DNA of 64,000 nucleotides from Stenotrophomonas aracearum (GTDB taxonomy: Bacteria; Pseudomonadota; Gammaproteobacteria; Xanthomonadales; Xanthomonadaceae): contig NZ_CP115543.1 of assembly GCF_031834615.1 (NCBI RefSeq), forward strand, positions 1,313,001 through 1,377,000, in the 5' to 3' direction. Shown here one piece after another: positions 36,964 to 46,345 of this stretch. How positions within the stretch are numbered: the stretch's first letter is position 1; the number at the start of each line of letters is the position of its first letter. The translations under genes and the position numbers were made by a program. The notes below the pieces were generated by a model. The model worked only from the letters and a program-made list of their open reading frames with translations, did no database searches and was not told where the DNA came from.

Positions 36964-37686
36964 ATGACAACCCGACTCAACAAACATATCGCCGAAACCG
37001 GCTTCTGCTCCCGGCGTGAAGCCGACCGCCTGATCGGCGAGCGCCGCGTCACCGTCAACGGCCGCCCGGCCGGGGCCGGCGCGGTGGTCGGCGAGGGCGA
37101 CATGGTGCTGGTCGACGGCCAGCCGCTGCGCGCCCGCGAGGCGAAGAAGGCCGGCGGCCGCCGCCATGTGTACATCGCGCTGAACAAGCCGGTGGGCATC
37201 ACCTGCACCACCGAAAGCGCCGTGAAGGGGAACATCGTGGACTTCGTCGGCCACGAGCAGCGCATCTTCCCGGTCGGCCGCCTGGACAAGGACTCCGAAG
37301 GCTTGATCCTGATGACCAGCAACGGCGACATCGTCAACCAGATCCTGCGCGCCGAGAACAACCACCAGAAGGAATACATGGTGGCGGTGAACAAGCCGGT
37401 GACCGATGAGTTCCTGCGTGGCATGGCCCGCGGCGTGCGCATCCGCGACGAAACCACGCTGCCGTGCCGGACCTCGCGCATCGCCAAGTTCGGCTTCCGG
37501 ATCGTGCTGCAGCAGGGCCTGAACCGGCAGATCCGCTTGATGGCCGCCGCGTTCGACTACCGCGTGACCCAGCTGCGCCGGGTGCGGATCGACAACGTCA
37601 AGCTGGGCGCGCTCAAGCCCGGGCAGTGGCGCAACCTGACCGACGCCGAGTTGAAGGGCCTGCTGCCCAAGCAGCTGGACTGGTAA
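36964..37686 (+). CDS. rluF: 23S rRNA pseudouridine synthase RluF
   Basis: This 240-residue enzyme isomerises uridine in 23S rRNA (position 2604 in E. coli) and can also act on tRNA-Tyr. An N-terminal S4 domain (RLNKHIAETGFCSRREADRLI) is followed by the RsuA-type catalytic domain with Asp108 in GRLDKDSEGL and the C-terminal motif GLNRQIRLM. A GATAAT hexamer ends only 6 bases before the ATG, which would give an almost leaderless transcript. Confidence 0.93.
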   Translation: MTTRLNKHIAETGFCSRREADRLIGERRVTVNGRPAGAGAVVGEGDMVLVDGQPLRAREAKKAGGRRHVYIALNKPVGITCTTESAVKGNIVDFVGHEQRIFPVGRLDKDSEGLILMTSNGDIVNQILRAENNHQKEYMVAVNKPVTDEFLRGMARGVRIRDETTLPCRTSRIAKFGFRIVLQQGLNRQIRLMAAAFDYRVTQLRRVRIDNVKLGALKPGQWRNLTDAELKGLLPKQLDW

Positions 37687-37750
37687 GCCTGCACTTGCCG
37701 GTAACCGGGGACGGGCTAAGCTGTGCCCAGCTCCCGGATGCGACCACTGC

Positions 37751-38821
37751 ATGATCAAGCCCGAGAAGCCCGCCAACGAGGCGATCCGCCTGGCGGCGCT
37801 GTACCGTTACAACATCCTCGATTCGGAGAGGGAAAAGTCCTTCGACGACCTGGTCACCATCGCCAAGGCGGTGTGTGGCGCCTCGATGGCAGCGGTGACC
37901 CTGATCGACGCCGAACGGCAATGGTTCAAGTCGATCCAGGGCACCGACGCGCAGGAACTGCCGCGGTCCGAATCGATGTGCGGCCATGCGATCCTGCATC
38001 CGTCCGAGGTGATGGTGGTGGAAGACGCGCAGCGGGACGTGCGTTTCCACGACAACCCGATCGTGACCGGCGACCCGAAGGTGCGCTTCTACGCAGGCGC
38101 GCCGCTGATCACTACGGACGGAATGCCGTTGGGTACGCTGTGCGTGTTCGACCCGCAGCCGCACCGGCTCGACCACCAGCAGACCGAGGCGCTGGCCGCG
38201 TTGTCGCGGCAGGTGATGCTGGTGATGGAACTGCGTCGCTTCGCGCTGGACATCCAGGCCCACATGCTCGAACGCGACGACTACGAGAAGCTGCTGGCCG
38301 AATACCACGAGGTGCTGCTGGCGCAGAACGCAGACCTGGCCGAACAGAGCCGCACCGACGTGCTCACCGGCCTGCCCAACCGCCGTGCGATGTCGGTGGC
38401 GCTGGAGGCCTCGGTGCAGGACGCGGACGGCCAGCCGCGGCAGACCGCCGTGGCGTTGGTGGATATCGACCACTTCAAGCACATCAACGACTTCAACGGC
38501 CACGCCACCGGCGACCGGGTGCTGGCCGAGCTGGGCGTGCTGCTGCGCGCGCAGTTTTCCGGGCGCGGCCTGGCCGCGCGCTATGGCGGCGAGGAGTTCG
38601 TGGTGCTGATGCCCGACACCGAACTGCGCACCGCCGAACTGCAGTGCGATTTCCTGCGCATGGCGGTGGCCGACCTGCCGCTGGGGTTCCCGGTGACGGT
38701 CAGCATCGGCGTGGCCGCGCACCGTGCCGGCGATACCGTCGACCAGACGGTGGCGCGGGCCGATGCGGCGCTGTACAAGGCAAAAGGCAACGGCCGCAAC
38801 CGGGTGGAAACCGCTCCGTAA
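37751..38821 (+). CDS. GAF-GGDEF diguanylate cyclase (cytoplasmic)
   Basis: This 356-residue soluble protein has an N-terminal GAF domain (about residues 20-165, with SMCGHAILHPSEVMVVEDA and FYAGAPLITTDG) of the type often followed by kinases or cyclases, a short helical linker, and a GGDEF domain with intact YGGEEFVVLMP. There are no membrane segments. It should synthesise c-di-GMP in response to a small ligand or redox signal bound by GAF. It is the third c-di-GMP protein in six kilobases. Confidence 0.93.
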   Translation: MIKPEKPANEAIRLAALYRYNILDSEREKSFDDLVTIAKAVCGASMAAVTLIDAERQWFKSIQGTDAQELPRSESMCGHAILHPSEVMVVEDAQRDVRFHDNPIVTGDPKVRFYAGAPLITTDGMPLGTLCVFDPQPHRLDHQQTEALAALSRQVMLVMELRRFALDIQAHMLERDDYEKLLAEYHEVLLAQNADLAEQSRTDVLTGLPNRRAMSVALEASVQDADGQPRQTAVALVDIDHFKHINDFNGHATGDRVLAELGVLLRAQFSGRGLAARYGGEEFVVLMPDTELRTAELQCDFLRMAVADLPLGFPVTVSIGVAAHRAGDTVDQTVARADAALYKAKGNGRNRVETAP

Positions 38822-38924
38822 CGCCGGGTCCTACCCGGCTTCGTGACGTGTTCGACCCGTTCGCACCCACTGCGACGCGGGAGAGGCATCCTGCGTGTTC
38901 GTAGTTCCCGTTCGGACCCCGCGC

Positions 38925-40085
38925 ATGCTCCAGACCCTGGCCATTTCCCGCTATCGCTCCCTGCACGACCTGGTCGTGCCGATGGGGCGGCTGAACCTGG
39001 TGACCGGCGACAACGGCAGCGGCAAGTCGAGCCTGTACCGCGCGCTGCGCCTGCTGGCCGACACCGCCCAGGGCGGCGTCGCGGCGGCGCTGGCCCGCGA
39101 AGGCGGCCTGGGCTCCGCGCTGTGGGCCGGCCCGGCACAGACCAGCCGGGCCATGCGGCAGGGCGAGGTGCCGGTGCAAGGCGCCGCGCGCAGCGAACCG
39201 GTGGCGCTGCGGCTGGGATTCGCCGCCGACGCCTTCGGCTATGCGATCGACCTGGGCTTTCCGGTCCCCAGCAATTCGGCGTTCGCGCTTGATCCGCAGA
39301 TCAAATGCGAAAGCATCTGGGCAGGCCCGTTCCTGCGCGGCAGTACGGTGCTGGTGGAACGGCGCGGACCGCTGGTGCGGCGACGCAATGGCCGGCACTG
39401 GGAAACGGTGGATGACCGGTTGTCGGTGTTCGACAGCGTGTTCTCGCAGCTGGCCGACCCGCAGCGCATGCCAGAGGTGCTGACCCTGCGCGAGATGATC
39501 CGCGCCTGGCGCTTCTACGATCACTTCCGTACCGACACCGACGCACCCGCGCGGCAGTCGCCACTGGCCACGCGCACGCCGGTGCTGGCGCAGGACGGAC
39601 GCGACCTGGCGGCGGCCTGGCAGACCATTGTCGAAGTGGGCGATGAGCAGGGCCTTGCGGATGCGGTGGAAGATGCCTTTCCCGGTGCGCAGGTGCGCAT
39701 TGAGTGCAGCGAAGGCCGGCTGCACCTGAAATTCCATCAGCACGGGCTGCTGCGGCCGTTGTCGGCCGCTGAGCTGTCCGACGGGACCCTGCGTTACCTG
39801 CTCCTGATCGCGGCGCTGCACACGCCGCGACCCCCGCCGCTGATGGTGCTCAACGAACCGGAAACCAGCCTGCACCCGGACCTGCTGCCGGCACTGGGTC
39901 GATTGATCATCGCGGCCACCGCGCGCAGCCAGCTGTGGGTGGTGTCGCACGCCACGCGGCTGGTGGCGGCGCTGCGCGAGTCGCCCTTGTGCAACCCGAT
40001 CGCGCTGGAAAAACAGATGAGCCGCACCACCCTGGTCGGGCAGGGGCTGCTCGACGCGCCGGCCTGGTATTGGCCCGAGCGCTGA
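38925..40085 (+). CDS. AAA-type ATPase of the RecF/OLD-like group
   Basis: This 386-residue protein has the SMC/RecF-type ATPase arrangement: N-terminal LAISRYRSLHDLVVP, Walker A TGDNGSGKSSLYRAL at about residues 26-40, a middle domain without known motifs, signature-like LSAAELSDGTLRYLLL and Walker B MVLNEPETSLHPDLLPALG near residues 305-323. Similar stand-alone ATPases are common in proteobacteria and their role is unknown; a link to DNA repair or defence is possible but has no support here. A GTG at 38895 preceded by GAGAGG would add 10 residues. Confidence 0.8.
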   Translation: MLQTLAISRYRSLHDLVVPMGRLNLVTGDNGSGKSSLYRALRLLADTAQGGVAAALAREGGLGSALWAGPAQTSRAMRQGEVPVQGAARSEPVALRLGFAADAFGYAIDLGFPVPSNSAFALDPQIKCESIWAGPFLRGSTVLVERRGPLVRRRNGRHWETVDDRLSVFDSVFSQLADPQRMPEVLTLREMIRAWRFYDHFRTDTDAPARQSPLATRTPVLAQDGRDLAAAWQTIVEVGDEQGLADAVEDAFPGAQVRIECSEGRLHLKFHQHGLLRPLSAAELSDGTLRYLLLIAALHTPRPPPLMVLNEPETSLHPDLLPALGRLIIAATARSQLWVVSHATRLVAALRESPLCNPIALEKQMSRTTLVGQGLLDAPAWYWPER

Positions 40086-41033
40086 TCAGTCGGCGATGTT
40101 GCGCGCCTCGGCGGTGCCCAGGATTTCCGGGTGCTGCACCGGCTTGCGACGGTTCAACAGCGGGTGCAGGAACACCGCGCCGACGATGATCGCCACCCCG
40201 GCGTAGAACAGCGGGGTGAGTTCACGCTGTTCGCTCAGCAGCACCATCGCCAGCAGGATCGCGTACACCGGCTCCAGGTTGGTCACCAGCTGAACGGTGT
40301 AGGCACTCAGGTGGCGCAGCGCGACCAGCGCCAGCGCGAACGGCAGCAGCGTGCACACCCCGGCCAGAATCATAAGCAGCAGGCTGTCGTGCAGGTTCGG
40401 CACCACCCACAGCGGGCTGGCGAGCGCTGGCAGCAGGAACGGCAGCAGCGGGGCGAGCAGGGTCAGGGTCACGGTGCCGGCGCCCAGCTCCACCGCGGTC
40501 ACGGTGAGCGGGTCGGCATGGCTGACCAGGCGCTTGTTGAGCGAGCCGAAGATCGCCACCAGCAGCGCCGACATCGCCCCCACCAGCACGCCCAGGCGCA
40601 TGCCATCGGGCACGCCGCCGACCACCATGCCGACCCCCGGCAGCACCGCGATGCCGAACGCCAGTTCGCGCAGCTGGAACGGGCGCTTGGCCACCCACGG
40701 TTCGATCACTGCGGTGAATACCGGGGCCAGCGCGATGCAGGTCGCGGCCACGGAAGCGTTGGCCAGCTTCACCGCGCCATAGAAGGTGAGCCAGTGCAGC
40801 GCGACCAGCGCGCCCACCCCGCAGTAGCCGGCGAACAGGGCAGGGGAGAGCTGGCGCAGTCCGCGCCACACGCGCGGCAGCAGCGCCAGCATCGCCACCA
40901 CCAGCAGCATGCGCCACCACACCAGCGGCAACGCGGGCAGGGTGATCAGCTTGCCGAGGATGGCAGTGATGCCCCACAGCAGCACGCAGAAGTGGATTTG
41001 CAGCAGGGCTTTGCGGGTGTCGGTCATCGGCAT
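40086..41033 (-). CDS. EamA/DMT-family transporter
   Basis: This 315-residue membrane protein has ten predicted helices in two EamA repeats: the first around LLWGITAILGKLI and VALHWLTFYGAVKLANASVA, the second around MSALLVAIFGSLNKRLV and LVTNLEPVYAILLAMVLLSE. It is a probable metabolite or amino-acid exporter; the substrate cannot be told. A second ATG two codons in (41027) is equally possible. Its stop lies next to that of the convergent ATPase gene. Confidence 0.9.
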   Translation of the reverse strand: MPMTDTRKALLQIHFCVLLWGITAILGKLITLPALPLVWWRMLLVVAMLALLPRVWRGLRQLSPALFAGYCGVGALVALHWLTFYGAVKLANASVAATCIALAPVFTAVIEPWVAKRPFQLRELAFGIAVLPGVGMVVGGVPDGMRLGVLVGAMSALLVAIFGSLNKRLVSHADPLTVTAVELGAGTVTLTLLAPLLPFLLPALASPLWVVPNLHDSLLLMILAGVCTLLPFALALVALRHLSAYTVQLVTNLEPVYAILLAMVLLSEQRELTPLFYAGVAIIVGAVFLHPLLNRRKPVQHPEILGTAEARNIAD

Positions 41034-41067
41034 CCGACCATTGTCCGCGAATGGCCCGGACCGCGCC

Positions 41068-41090
41068 ATCCACGCAGGGCGTGGATCTAC
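41068..41090 (-). repeat. SMAG palindrome providing the DUF72 stop codon
   Basis: The minus strand reads GTAGATCCACGCCCTGCGTG. The TAG of the leading GTAG is the stop codon of the DUF72 gene at 41087. Confidence 0.8.
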
Positions 41091-41905
41091 CCGCCCACAC
41101 CTTCCAACTGCGCGCGCAACGCCACCGCCGCCCCCGGGTTGCGCTGCTTGGCCGCGCCAATGAACAGCACATACACCTCCCGTGGCGCCTCCGCTTTTGC
41201 GGCGGGCAGCACGTGCGGCAGGTCCGGATTGTCCCCGCCACGCGCCCAGCGCATCGCGCGCAGGCACCACTGCTCCAGCGTGCGTTGCGGATACCCGGCG
41301 CGCAGGTTGGCGCGCGACTGCATCAGCCGCGCGTAGATGAAGTCCGCGGTAGGGTCGGCAAAGCTCGGGTGCTCTTTCGACCCGCTGAACACCAGCGCGG
41401 CGTTGTGCGCGCGCGCCACCGCGACCAGCTCCGGGGTCCACGCATCCGGATTTCGCACCTCCAGCGCATGCTGCAAGGGGCGACCATCCGTCTGCTTCGG
41501 CAGGGCATCGAGAAAGCGGTCGAACTCCTGCGCGCCGGCCGGATGGCGGTCGGCGAATTGCCAGACCAGCGGGCCCAGCCGGTCCTGCAGTGTGCTGATG
41601 CCTTCGATGAAGCCTTCCGCACGCGCGCCGGCCTCGGCCAGGTCGTGGCGTTGGGTGATCGTGCGCGGCGCCTTGGCCGAGAACCGAAACCCCGGCGGCG
41701 TCTGCTCGCGCCATTGCGCGTACACTGCCGGCTTCTGCGCGCGGTAGAAGGTGCTGTTGATCTCGATGCAGCCCAGCTGCCGGCTGGCATGCGCCAGTTC
41801 GTCGCGTTGCGGCAGGCCGGCCGGGTAGAAGGTGCCGCCGCGCCAGGCCGGGAACACCCAGCCGCCGATACCGGTGCGGATCGGCCCGGGCGCCTGCTTC
41901 TTCAA
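41087..41905 (-). CDS. DUF72-family protein
   Basis: This 272-residue protein of the DUF72/YecE family has a TIM-barrel-like fold, with RTGIGGWVFPAWRGGTFYP at the start and the conserved NSTFYRAQKPAVYAQWREQTPPGFRFSAK-type region after it. The function is unknown; the family is widespread. I choose the TTG at 41905 because GAAGGAAG lies about 8 bases upstream and the conserved N-terminus begins there; the TTG overlaps the TGA of the upstream VOC gene (TTGA). The stop codon is part of a SMAG palindrome. Confidence 0.85.
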   Translation of the reverse strand: MKKQAPGPIRTGIGGWVFPAWRGGTFYPAGLPQRDELAHASRQLGCIEINSTFYRAQKPAVYAQWREQTPPGFRFSAKAPRTITQRHDLAEAGARAEGFIEGISTLQDRLGPLVWQFADRHPAGAQEFDRFLDALPKQTDGRPLQHALEVRNPDAWTPELVAVARAHNAALVFSGSKEHPSFADPTADFIYARLMQSRANLRAGYPQRTLEQWCLRAMRWARGGDNPDLPHVLPAAKAEAPREVYVLFIGAAKQRNPGAAVALRAQLEGVGG

Positions 41906-42336
41906 ACGCTGGCTTCCTTCCACGGATCGTAGCTGCCGAACCACCACAGGTGGCCTTCCAGGTCGCGGCAGGCATAGCCACGGCCGCCGTAGTCCTGGCT
42001 GGCGATGGGGATCACGACCTCGGCCCCGGCGGCGACCGCGCGTTCGTGGTGGGCATCGGCGTCGGTCACGATCACGCAGGCGCTCTGGGTTTCGCGGTGG
42101 CCGATCTCGTCGGGCTGGACCACCCACTTGCCCCATTCGCCGCCGTTGTCGACCGAGCCAAGCATGATCATGCCGCGGCCGTACACCAGCTGGGCGTGGT
42201 AGACGATATCGCCTTCGGCATACACGGCCTGTGCGGTGAATCCGAACGCCTTCTCCAGCCACGCGATGGCCGCGTGGGCGTCGCGGTAGCGCAGGCAGGG
42301 AATGATGGTGGAACCGGCATCGGGGGGCGTGGTCAT
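41902..42336 (-). CDS. VOC (glyoxalase/bleomycin-resistance) family protein
   Basis: This 144-residue protein has one pair of beta-alpha-beta-beta-beta units: TIIPCLRYRDAHAAIAWLEKAFGF at the start and CRDLEGHLWWFGSYDPW at the end, as in PhnB-like or glyoxalase-like proteins. The Asp/Glu and His metal ligands are only partly clear. The substrate is unknown. It is co-transcribed with the DUF72 gene, whose TTG start overlaps this stop. Confidence 0.85.
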   Translation of the reverse strand: MTTPPDAGSTIIPCLRYRDAHAAIAWLEKAFGFTAQAVYAEGDIVYHAQLVYGRGMIMLGSVDNGGEWGKWVVQPDEIGHRETQSACVIVTDADAHHERAVAAGAEVVIPIASQDYGGRGYACRDLEGHLWWFGSYDPWKEASV

Positions 42337-42442
42337 CGGGGACTTCGGGTGGACGGCTTCTGGCACAGGCGAGCCTGCGACCGCCCGCGTTACCATCGTG
42401 CGAAACCTCGACGTCCCTGCAACACGCAACCGGAGACACTGT

Positions 42443-44020
42443 TTGAACACATCCTGGATCGGAGGCCTCGTGCTGCTGGCATGCGCACCCCTGGCGTCGG
42501 CGGCCGTGCCGACCGAACTGCAGCGGCTGGACGCCACCGTGGAGCGCGTGCGCAGCCAGTTCGACGTGCCTGGCATCGCGGTGGCGGTGGTCAAGGACGG
42601 CCAGGTGGTGCTGGAGCGCGGCTACGGCGTGCGCACGCTGGGCCAGCCGGATCCGATCGAAGCCGACACGCTGTTCGCGATCGCCTCCAACACCAAGGCG
42701 TTCACCGCGACCTCGCTGAACCTGCTGGCCGAGCAGGGCAAGCTGAAGATGGACGACCGGGTGATCGACCACCTGCCGTCGTTCCGCATGTCCGACCCCT
42801 ACGTGACCGGCGAGATGCGCATCCGCGACCTGCTCGCGCACCGCAGCGGGCTGAGCCTGGGGGCGGGCGACCTGCTGTTCTGGCCGACCACCACCTACAG
42901 CAATGCCGAGGTGGTGGAGCGGCTGGGCAAGGTGCCGCTGAAAGCCGGCTTCCGTGACCGCTACGCCTACGACAACATCCTGTACGCGGTGGCGCAGCAG
43001 GTGATCGAAAAGGTGTCGGGCCAGTCCTATGCCGACTTCCTGCAGCAGCACATCTTCACCCCGGTCGGCATGACCGGCACCCGCTTCAATGCGGACCACC
43101 TGCAGAAGGGCGACAAGGCCGCGACCGGGCACGCCAAATTCGATTTCACCGAGCTGCGCACGGTGGCGCCGCTGACCTGGTCGAACAACGCCGGTGCCGG
43201 CGGTATCTACTCCAGCGTGCACGACATGGCGCGCTGGATGCAGGTGCAGCTGGCCCAGGGCAAGCTGGAAAACGGGAAGCCGCTGTTCAGCCCGAAGACC
43301 CAGCAGGCGATGTGGCAGATGATCACGCCGCAGGTGGTGCCGGAGCCCAGCGTGCCGCAGCTGGCGGCGGCGCGCCCGAATTTCGCGGGATACGGCGAAG
43401 GCTGGAGCCTGAGCGACTACCGGGGGCAGAAGCTGGTCTGGCATACCGGCGGCTGGCCGGGCATGGTGTCGCGGGTGACCCTGGTGCCGGAGAAGAACCT
43501 GGGCGTGGTGGTGCTGACCAACCAGGAAGTGGGCGCGGCGTTCAATGCGGTGACCATGGCGGTGCTGGACGCGTACTTTGGTGCGCCGGACACCGACTGG
43601 GTGGCGGCATACGCGGCGGCGGTGGCCAAGGCGCAGGACAAGGCCGACGAAGGCTGGGCGGCGCACCAGGCCGCCCGCGACCCGAAGTCGACGCCGTCGC
43701 TGGCGCTGGGTGGGTATGCCGGCACCTATCGGGACCCGTGGTATGGCGAGGTGTTCGTGGAGCCGCGCGGCAAGGCGCTGCGCCTGCGCTTCGGCAAGAC
43801 GGCGCAGCTGGTGGGGACGATGGAGCACTGGCAGCACGATACGTTCATCGTGCGCTGGGACGACCGTTCGCTCAACGCGGACGCGTTCGTGAACTTCAGC
43901 CTGGATCCGGACGGCAAGGTGCGCGAGGTGCGCATGCAGCCGGTGTCGTCGTTGACAGACTTCAGTTTCGATTTCCAGGACCTGGTGTTGACCCCGGTGC
44001 GTACCGACGCCGCGAAATGA
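42443..44020 (+). CDS. Serine hydrolase of the class C beta-lactamase/PBP4* family
   Basis: This 525-residue exported protein has a signal peptide ending at ASA near residue 20, the catalytic S-x-x-K (Ser82, Lys85 in ASNTKAFTA), a Y-x-N motif (YAYDN), and HTGG in WHTGGWPGM in place of K-T-G. A C-terminal DUF3471-like domain follows (GGYAGTYRDPWYGEVFV). Such proteins are usually D-amino-acid peptidases or esterases rather than resistance enzymes. The only suitable start is TTG at 42443, with CGGAGA upstream. Confidence 0.9.
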   Translation: MNTSWIGGLVLLACAPLASAAVPTELQRLDATVERVRSQFDVPGIAVAVVKDGQVVLERGYGVRTLGQPDPIEADTLFAIASNTKAFTATSLNLLAEQGKLKMDDRVIDHLPSFRMSDPYVTGEMRIRDLLAHRSGLSLGAGDLLFWPTTTYSNAEVVERLGKVPLKAGFRDRYAYDNILYAVAQQVIEKVSGQSYADFLQQHIFTPVGMTGTRFNADHLQKGDKAATGHAKFDFTELRTVAPLTWSNNAGAGGIYSSVHDMARWMQVQLAQGKLENGKPLFSPKTQQAMWQMITPQVVPEPSVPQLAAARPNFAGYGEGWSLSDYRGQKLVWHTGGWPGMVSRVTLVPEKNLGVVVLTNQEVGAAFNAVTMAVLDAYFGAPDTDWVAAYAAAVAKAQDKADEGWAAHQAARDPKSTPSLALGGYAGTYRDPWYGEVFVEPRGKALRLRFGKTAQLVGTMEHWQHDTFIVRWDDRSLNADAFVNFSLDPDGKVREVRMQPVSSLTDFSFDFQDLVLTPVRTDAAK

Positions 44021-44098
44021 ACGGCGTGTTGCGCGGGTGAAAACAAACGGCAGGCCGCGGTGGGATAATCGCGGCCTGTCTGCTTTTCGGGAAAGGGA

Positions 44099-45934
44099 AT
44101 GTTCCGCTGGTTCGAGTCGCTGATTCCGGTGTTTCCGCCGACCGACGCGCGCATGCCGCCGCGCCGGGTGCTGCCGTTCTACATCCACTACCTGCGCCCG
44201 GTCTGGCCGGTGCTGCTGGCGACGCTGATCGCGGGGTTGCTGCTGGCGCTGGTGGAAGTGGCCATGTTCGATTTCCTGGGCCGCATCGTGGACATGGTCA
44301 GCGAGCAGCCGGACGCGGGCTTCTTCGCGCGGCATGCCGATACGCTGCTGTGGATGGCGGCGATCACGCTGGTCGCGCGGCCGGTGCTGGTGGGGCTGCA
44401 CAACCTGCTGGTGAACCAGGCGATCGTGCCGGGCCTGAGTAACCGTTCGCGCTGGTTGATGCACAACTACGTGGTGCGGCAGAGCCTGTCGTTCTTCCAG
44501 AACGACTTTGCGGGCAGCATGGCCAACCGGGTGATGCAGACGGGGACGTCGCTGCGCGAGTCGGCGGTGCAGATGGTGGATTCGCTGTGGTACATCGTGG
44601 TCTACACGGGCACGGCGCTGTACCTGTTCGCGCAGGCGGACTGGCGGCTGATGATTCCGCTGGTGCTGTGGCTGGGGGCGTACGTGGCGATCATGGTGTA
44701 CTTCGTGCCGCGCGCGAAGCAGCGGGCGTGGATCGCGTCGGAAGCGCGTTCGAAGGCGATGGGCCGGATCGTGGACGGCTACACGAACATTCCGACGTTG
44801 AAGCTGTTCGCGCATGGCGGGCGCGAACAGGCGTACGTGGCGGAGGCGATCGAGGAGCTGGCGGTGAAGCATCGCCGGCAGACGCGGATCACGACGAGCC
44901 TGGACCTGACCATTTCGATCGTGAACGGGTTCCTGATCGCGGGGACCTGCGGGTTGGCGCTATGGCTGTGGAGCCACGGCAACATCACGGTGGGGTCGAT
45001 CACGCTGGCGACGGGGCTGGTGATCCGCATCCACAACATGTCGGGCTGGATCATGTGGACGATCAACGGGATTTTCGAGGACATCGGGACGGTGCAGGAC
45101 GGGATCACGACGATCTCGCAGCCGCTGAGCGTGCAGGACCGCGTGGACGCGGTGCCGCTGGTGGTGGGCGAGGGCGGGGTGCAGTTCGACGACATCCACT
45201 TCCACTACGGCAAGAAGGGCGGGGTGATCGCGGGGCTGGACCTGGTGGTGAAGCCGGGCGAGAAGATCGGGCTGGTGGGTCCGTCGGGCGCGGGCAAGTC
45301 GACGCTGGTGAACGTGCTGCTGCGGCTGTACGACCTGGAAAGCGGGCAGATCCGCATCGACGGGCAGGACATTGCCGCGGTGACGCAGGAAAGCCTGCGC
45401 CGGCAGATCGGGGTGGTGACGCAGGACACGTCGCTGCTGCATCGGTCGATCCGCGACAACCTGTTGTACGGCCGGCCGGATGCGACGGAGGAGCAGCTGC
45501 ACGCGGCCGTTGCGAAGGCGCGTGCTGCCAGTTTCATCGAGACGCTGCGCGACGGCGAAGGCCGGCAGGGGTACGACGCGCATGTAGGCGAGCGCGGGGT
45601 AAAACTTTCGGGTGGTCAGCGGCAGCGCATCGCGATCGCGCGGGTGCTGCTGAAGGATGCGCCGATCCTGGTGCTGGATGAGGCAACCTCGGCACTGGAT
45701 TCGGAAGTGGAAGCGGCGATCCAGGAGAACCTGGACGAGCTGATGGCAGGCAAGACGGTGATCGCCATTGCACACCGCCTGAGCACGATCGCGCGCATGG
45801 ACCGGCTGGTAGTGATGGACCAGGGCCGGATCGTGGAAACCGGCACGCATGCCGAACTGGTGGCTGCCGGTGGCCTGTATGCGCGCCTGTGGGCGCGGCA
45901 GACCGGCGGGTTTGTTGCGGCGGACGAAGCGTAA
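44099..45934 (+). CDS. ABC transporter with fused permease and ATPase
   Basis: This 611-residue half-transporter of the exporter type has an ABC membrane domain with six helices (about residues 35-330) and a nucleotide-binding domain with Walker A GPSGAGKST near residue 397, Q-loop VTQDTSLLH, signature LSGGQRQR, and Walker B ILVLDEATSALDSE. It resembles MsbA/HlyB-type multidrug or lipid exporters and should work as a homodimer. A GATAAT hexamer lies about 30 bases before the ATG, in front of a GGGAAAGGG ribosome region. Confidence 0.9.
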   Translation: MFRWFESLIPVFPPTDARMPPRRVLPFYIHYLRPVWPVLLATLIAGLLLALVEVAMFDFLGRIVDMVSEQPDAGFFARHADTLLWMAAITLVARPVLVGLHNLLVNQAIVPGLSNRSRWLMHNYVVRQSLSFFQNDFAGSMANRVMQTGTSLRESAVQMVDSLWYIVVYTGTALYLFAQADWRLMIPLVLWLGAYVAIMVYFVPRAKQRAWIASEARSKAMGRIVDGYTNIPTLKLFAHGGREQAYVAEAIEELAVKHRRQTRITTSLDLTISIVNGFLIAGTCGLALWLWSHGNITVGSITLATGLVIRIHNMSGWIMWTINGIFEDIGTVQDGITTISQPLSVQDRVDAVPLVVGEGGVQFDDIHFHYGKKGGVIAGLDLVVKPGEKIGLVGPSGAGKSTLVNVLLRLYDLESGQIRIDGQDIAAVTQESLRRQIGVVTQDTSLLHRSIRDNLLYGRPDATEEQLHAAVAKARAASFIETLRDGEGRQGYDAHVGERGVKLSGGQRQRIAIARVLLKDAPILVLDEATSALDSEVEAAIQENLDELMAGKTVIAIAHRLSTIARMDRLVVMDQGRIVETGTHAELVAAGGLYARLWARQTGGFVAADEA

Positions 45935-45956
45935 AGCTGCGGTTGCACGGAATGGC

Positions 45957-46217
45957 GTAGAGCCGGGCTCTGCCCGGCTGCTGTTGGATTCGTGCGAACA
46001 GCCGTCGTTTGCACGGTGTCCCTGGCTTGGGCCGCCCGGTGCCGGTTTGCGGGGTCGCCGTAAACCCATCCATGGGGGCTACGCGGACGCCATCCATGGC
46101 GCCGAGTCCCCCGCAAACCGACCCCGGTCGACCCTTTGACAGTGGGCCGGTGGCCACGGGAAATGCGGATCCGCTGCGCGGAGTGGGTCGCCGCGTAGTG
46201 ACACGCCACGCGTGTCG
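45957..46217 (+). repeat. Composite branched intergenic repeat, copy A
   Basis: The 411-base gap between the ABC gene and the DUF885 gene is mostly this element. In order: a SMAG (45957-45979), a leader that can pair GCTGTT with AACAGC (45979-46002), an outer stem CGGTTTGCGGGG (46043-46054) with CCCCGCAAACCG (46109-46120), two inner hairpins CCCATCCATGGG (46065-46076) and GCCATCCATGGC (46089-46100), a tail GGCCGGTGGCCACGGGA, and a second SMAG (46195-46217). The same parts recur in reverse at 51404-51625. Confidence 0.85.
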
Positions 46218-46290
46218 GCTCTTTCCAACCGCACACGCCCCTGCACGTAGCGGTGAGACGCTGCTTTTCGCGATCCAACAAGCAGCACGC

Positions 46291-46322
46291 AAAAAAAACG
46301 GCCCGGTTCTCACCGGGCCGTT
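46291..46322 (-). terminator. Intrinsic terminator of the DUF885 gene
   Basis: On the minus strand AACGGCCCGGT-GAGA-ACCGGGCCGTT is followed by TTTTTT, 24 bases past the stop. Confidence 0.92.
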
Positions 46323-46345
46323 CGCTTCTCAACAGGACCGTCCAA

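Noticed and set aside
38925-40085. Phage-defence ATPase (OLD/Septu type)
   Set aside because: It stands alone among core genes without a nuclease partner or TOPRIM domain. Nothing here supports a defence role.
42443-44020. True antibiotic-resistance beta-lactamase
   Set aside because: It has HTGG and a DUF3471-like C-terminal domain and is much longer than AmpC. The family is mainly peptidases and esterases.
46043-46120. tRNA or tRNA-like gene in the cloverleaf-shaped repeat
   Set aside because: The arm lengths, the lack of an anticodon loop, T-loop motif and CCA-type end, and the identical CATCCATG hairpins do not fit a tRNA.
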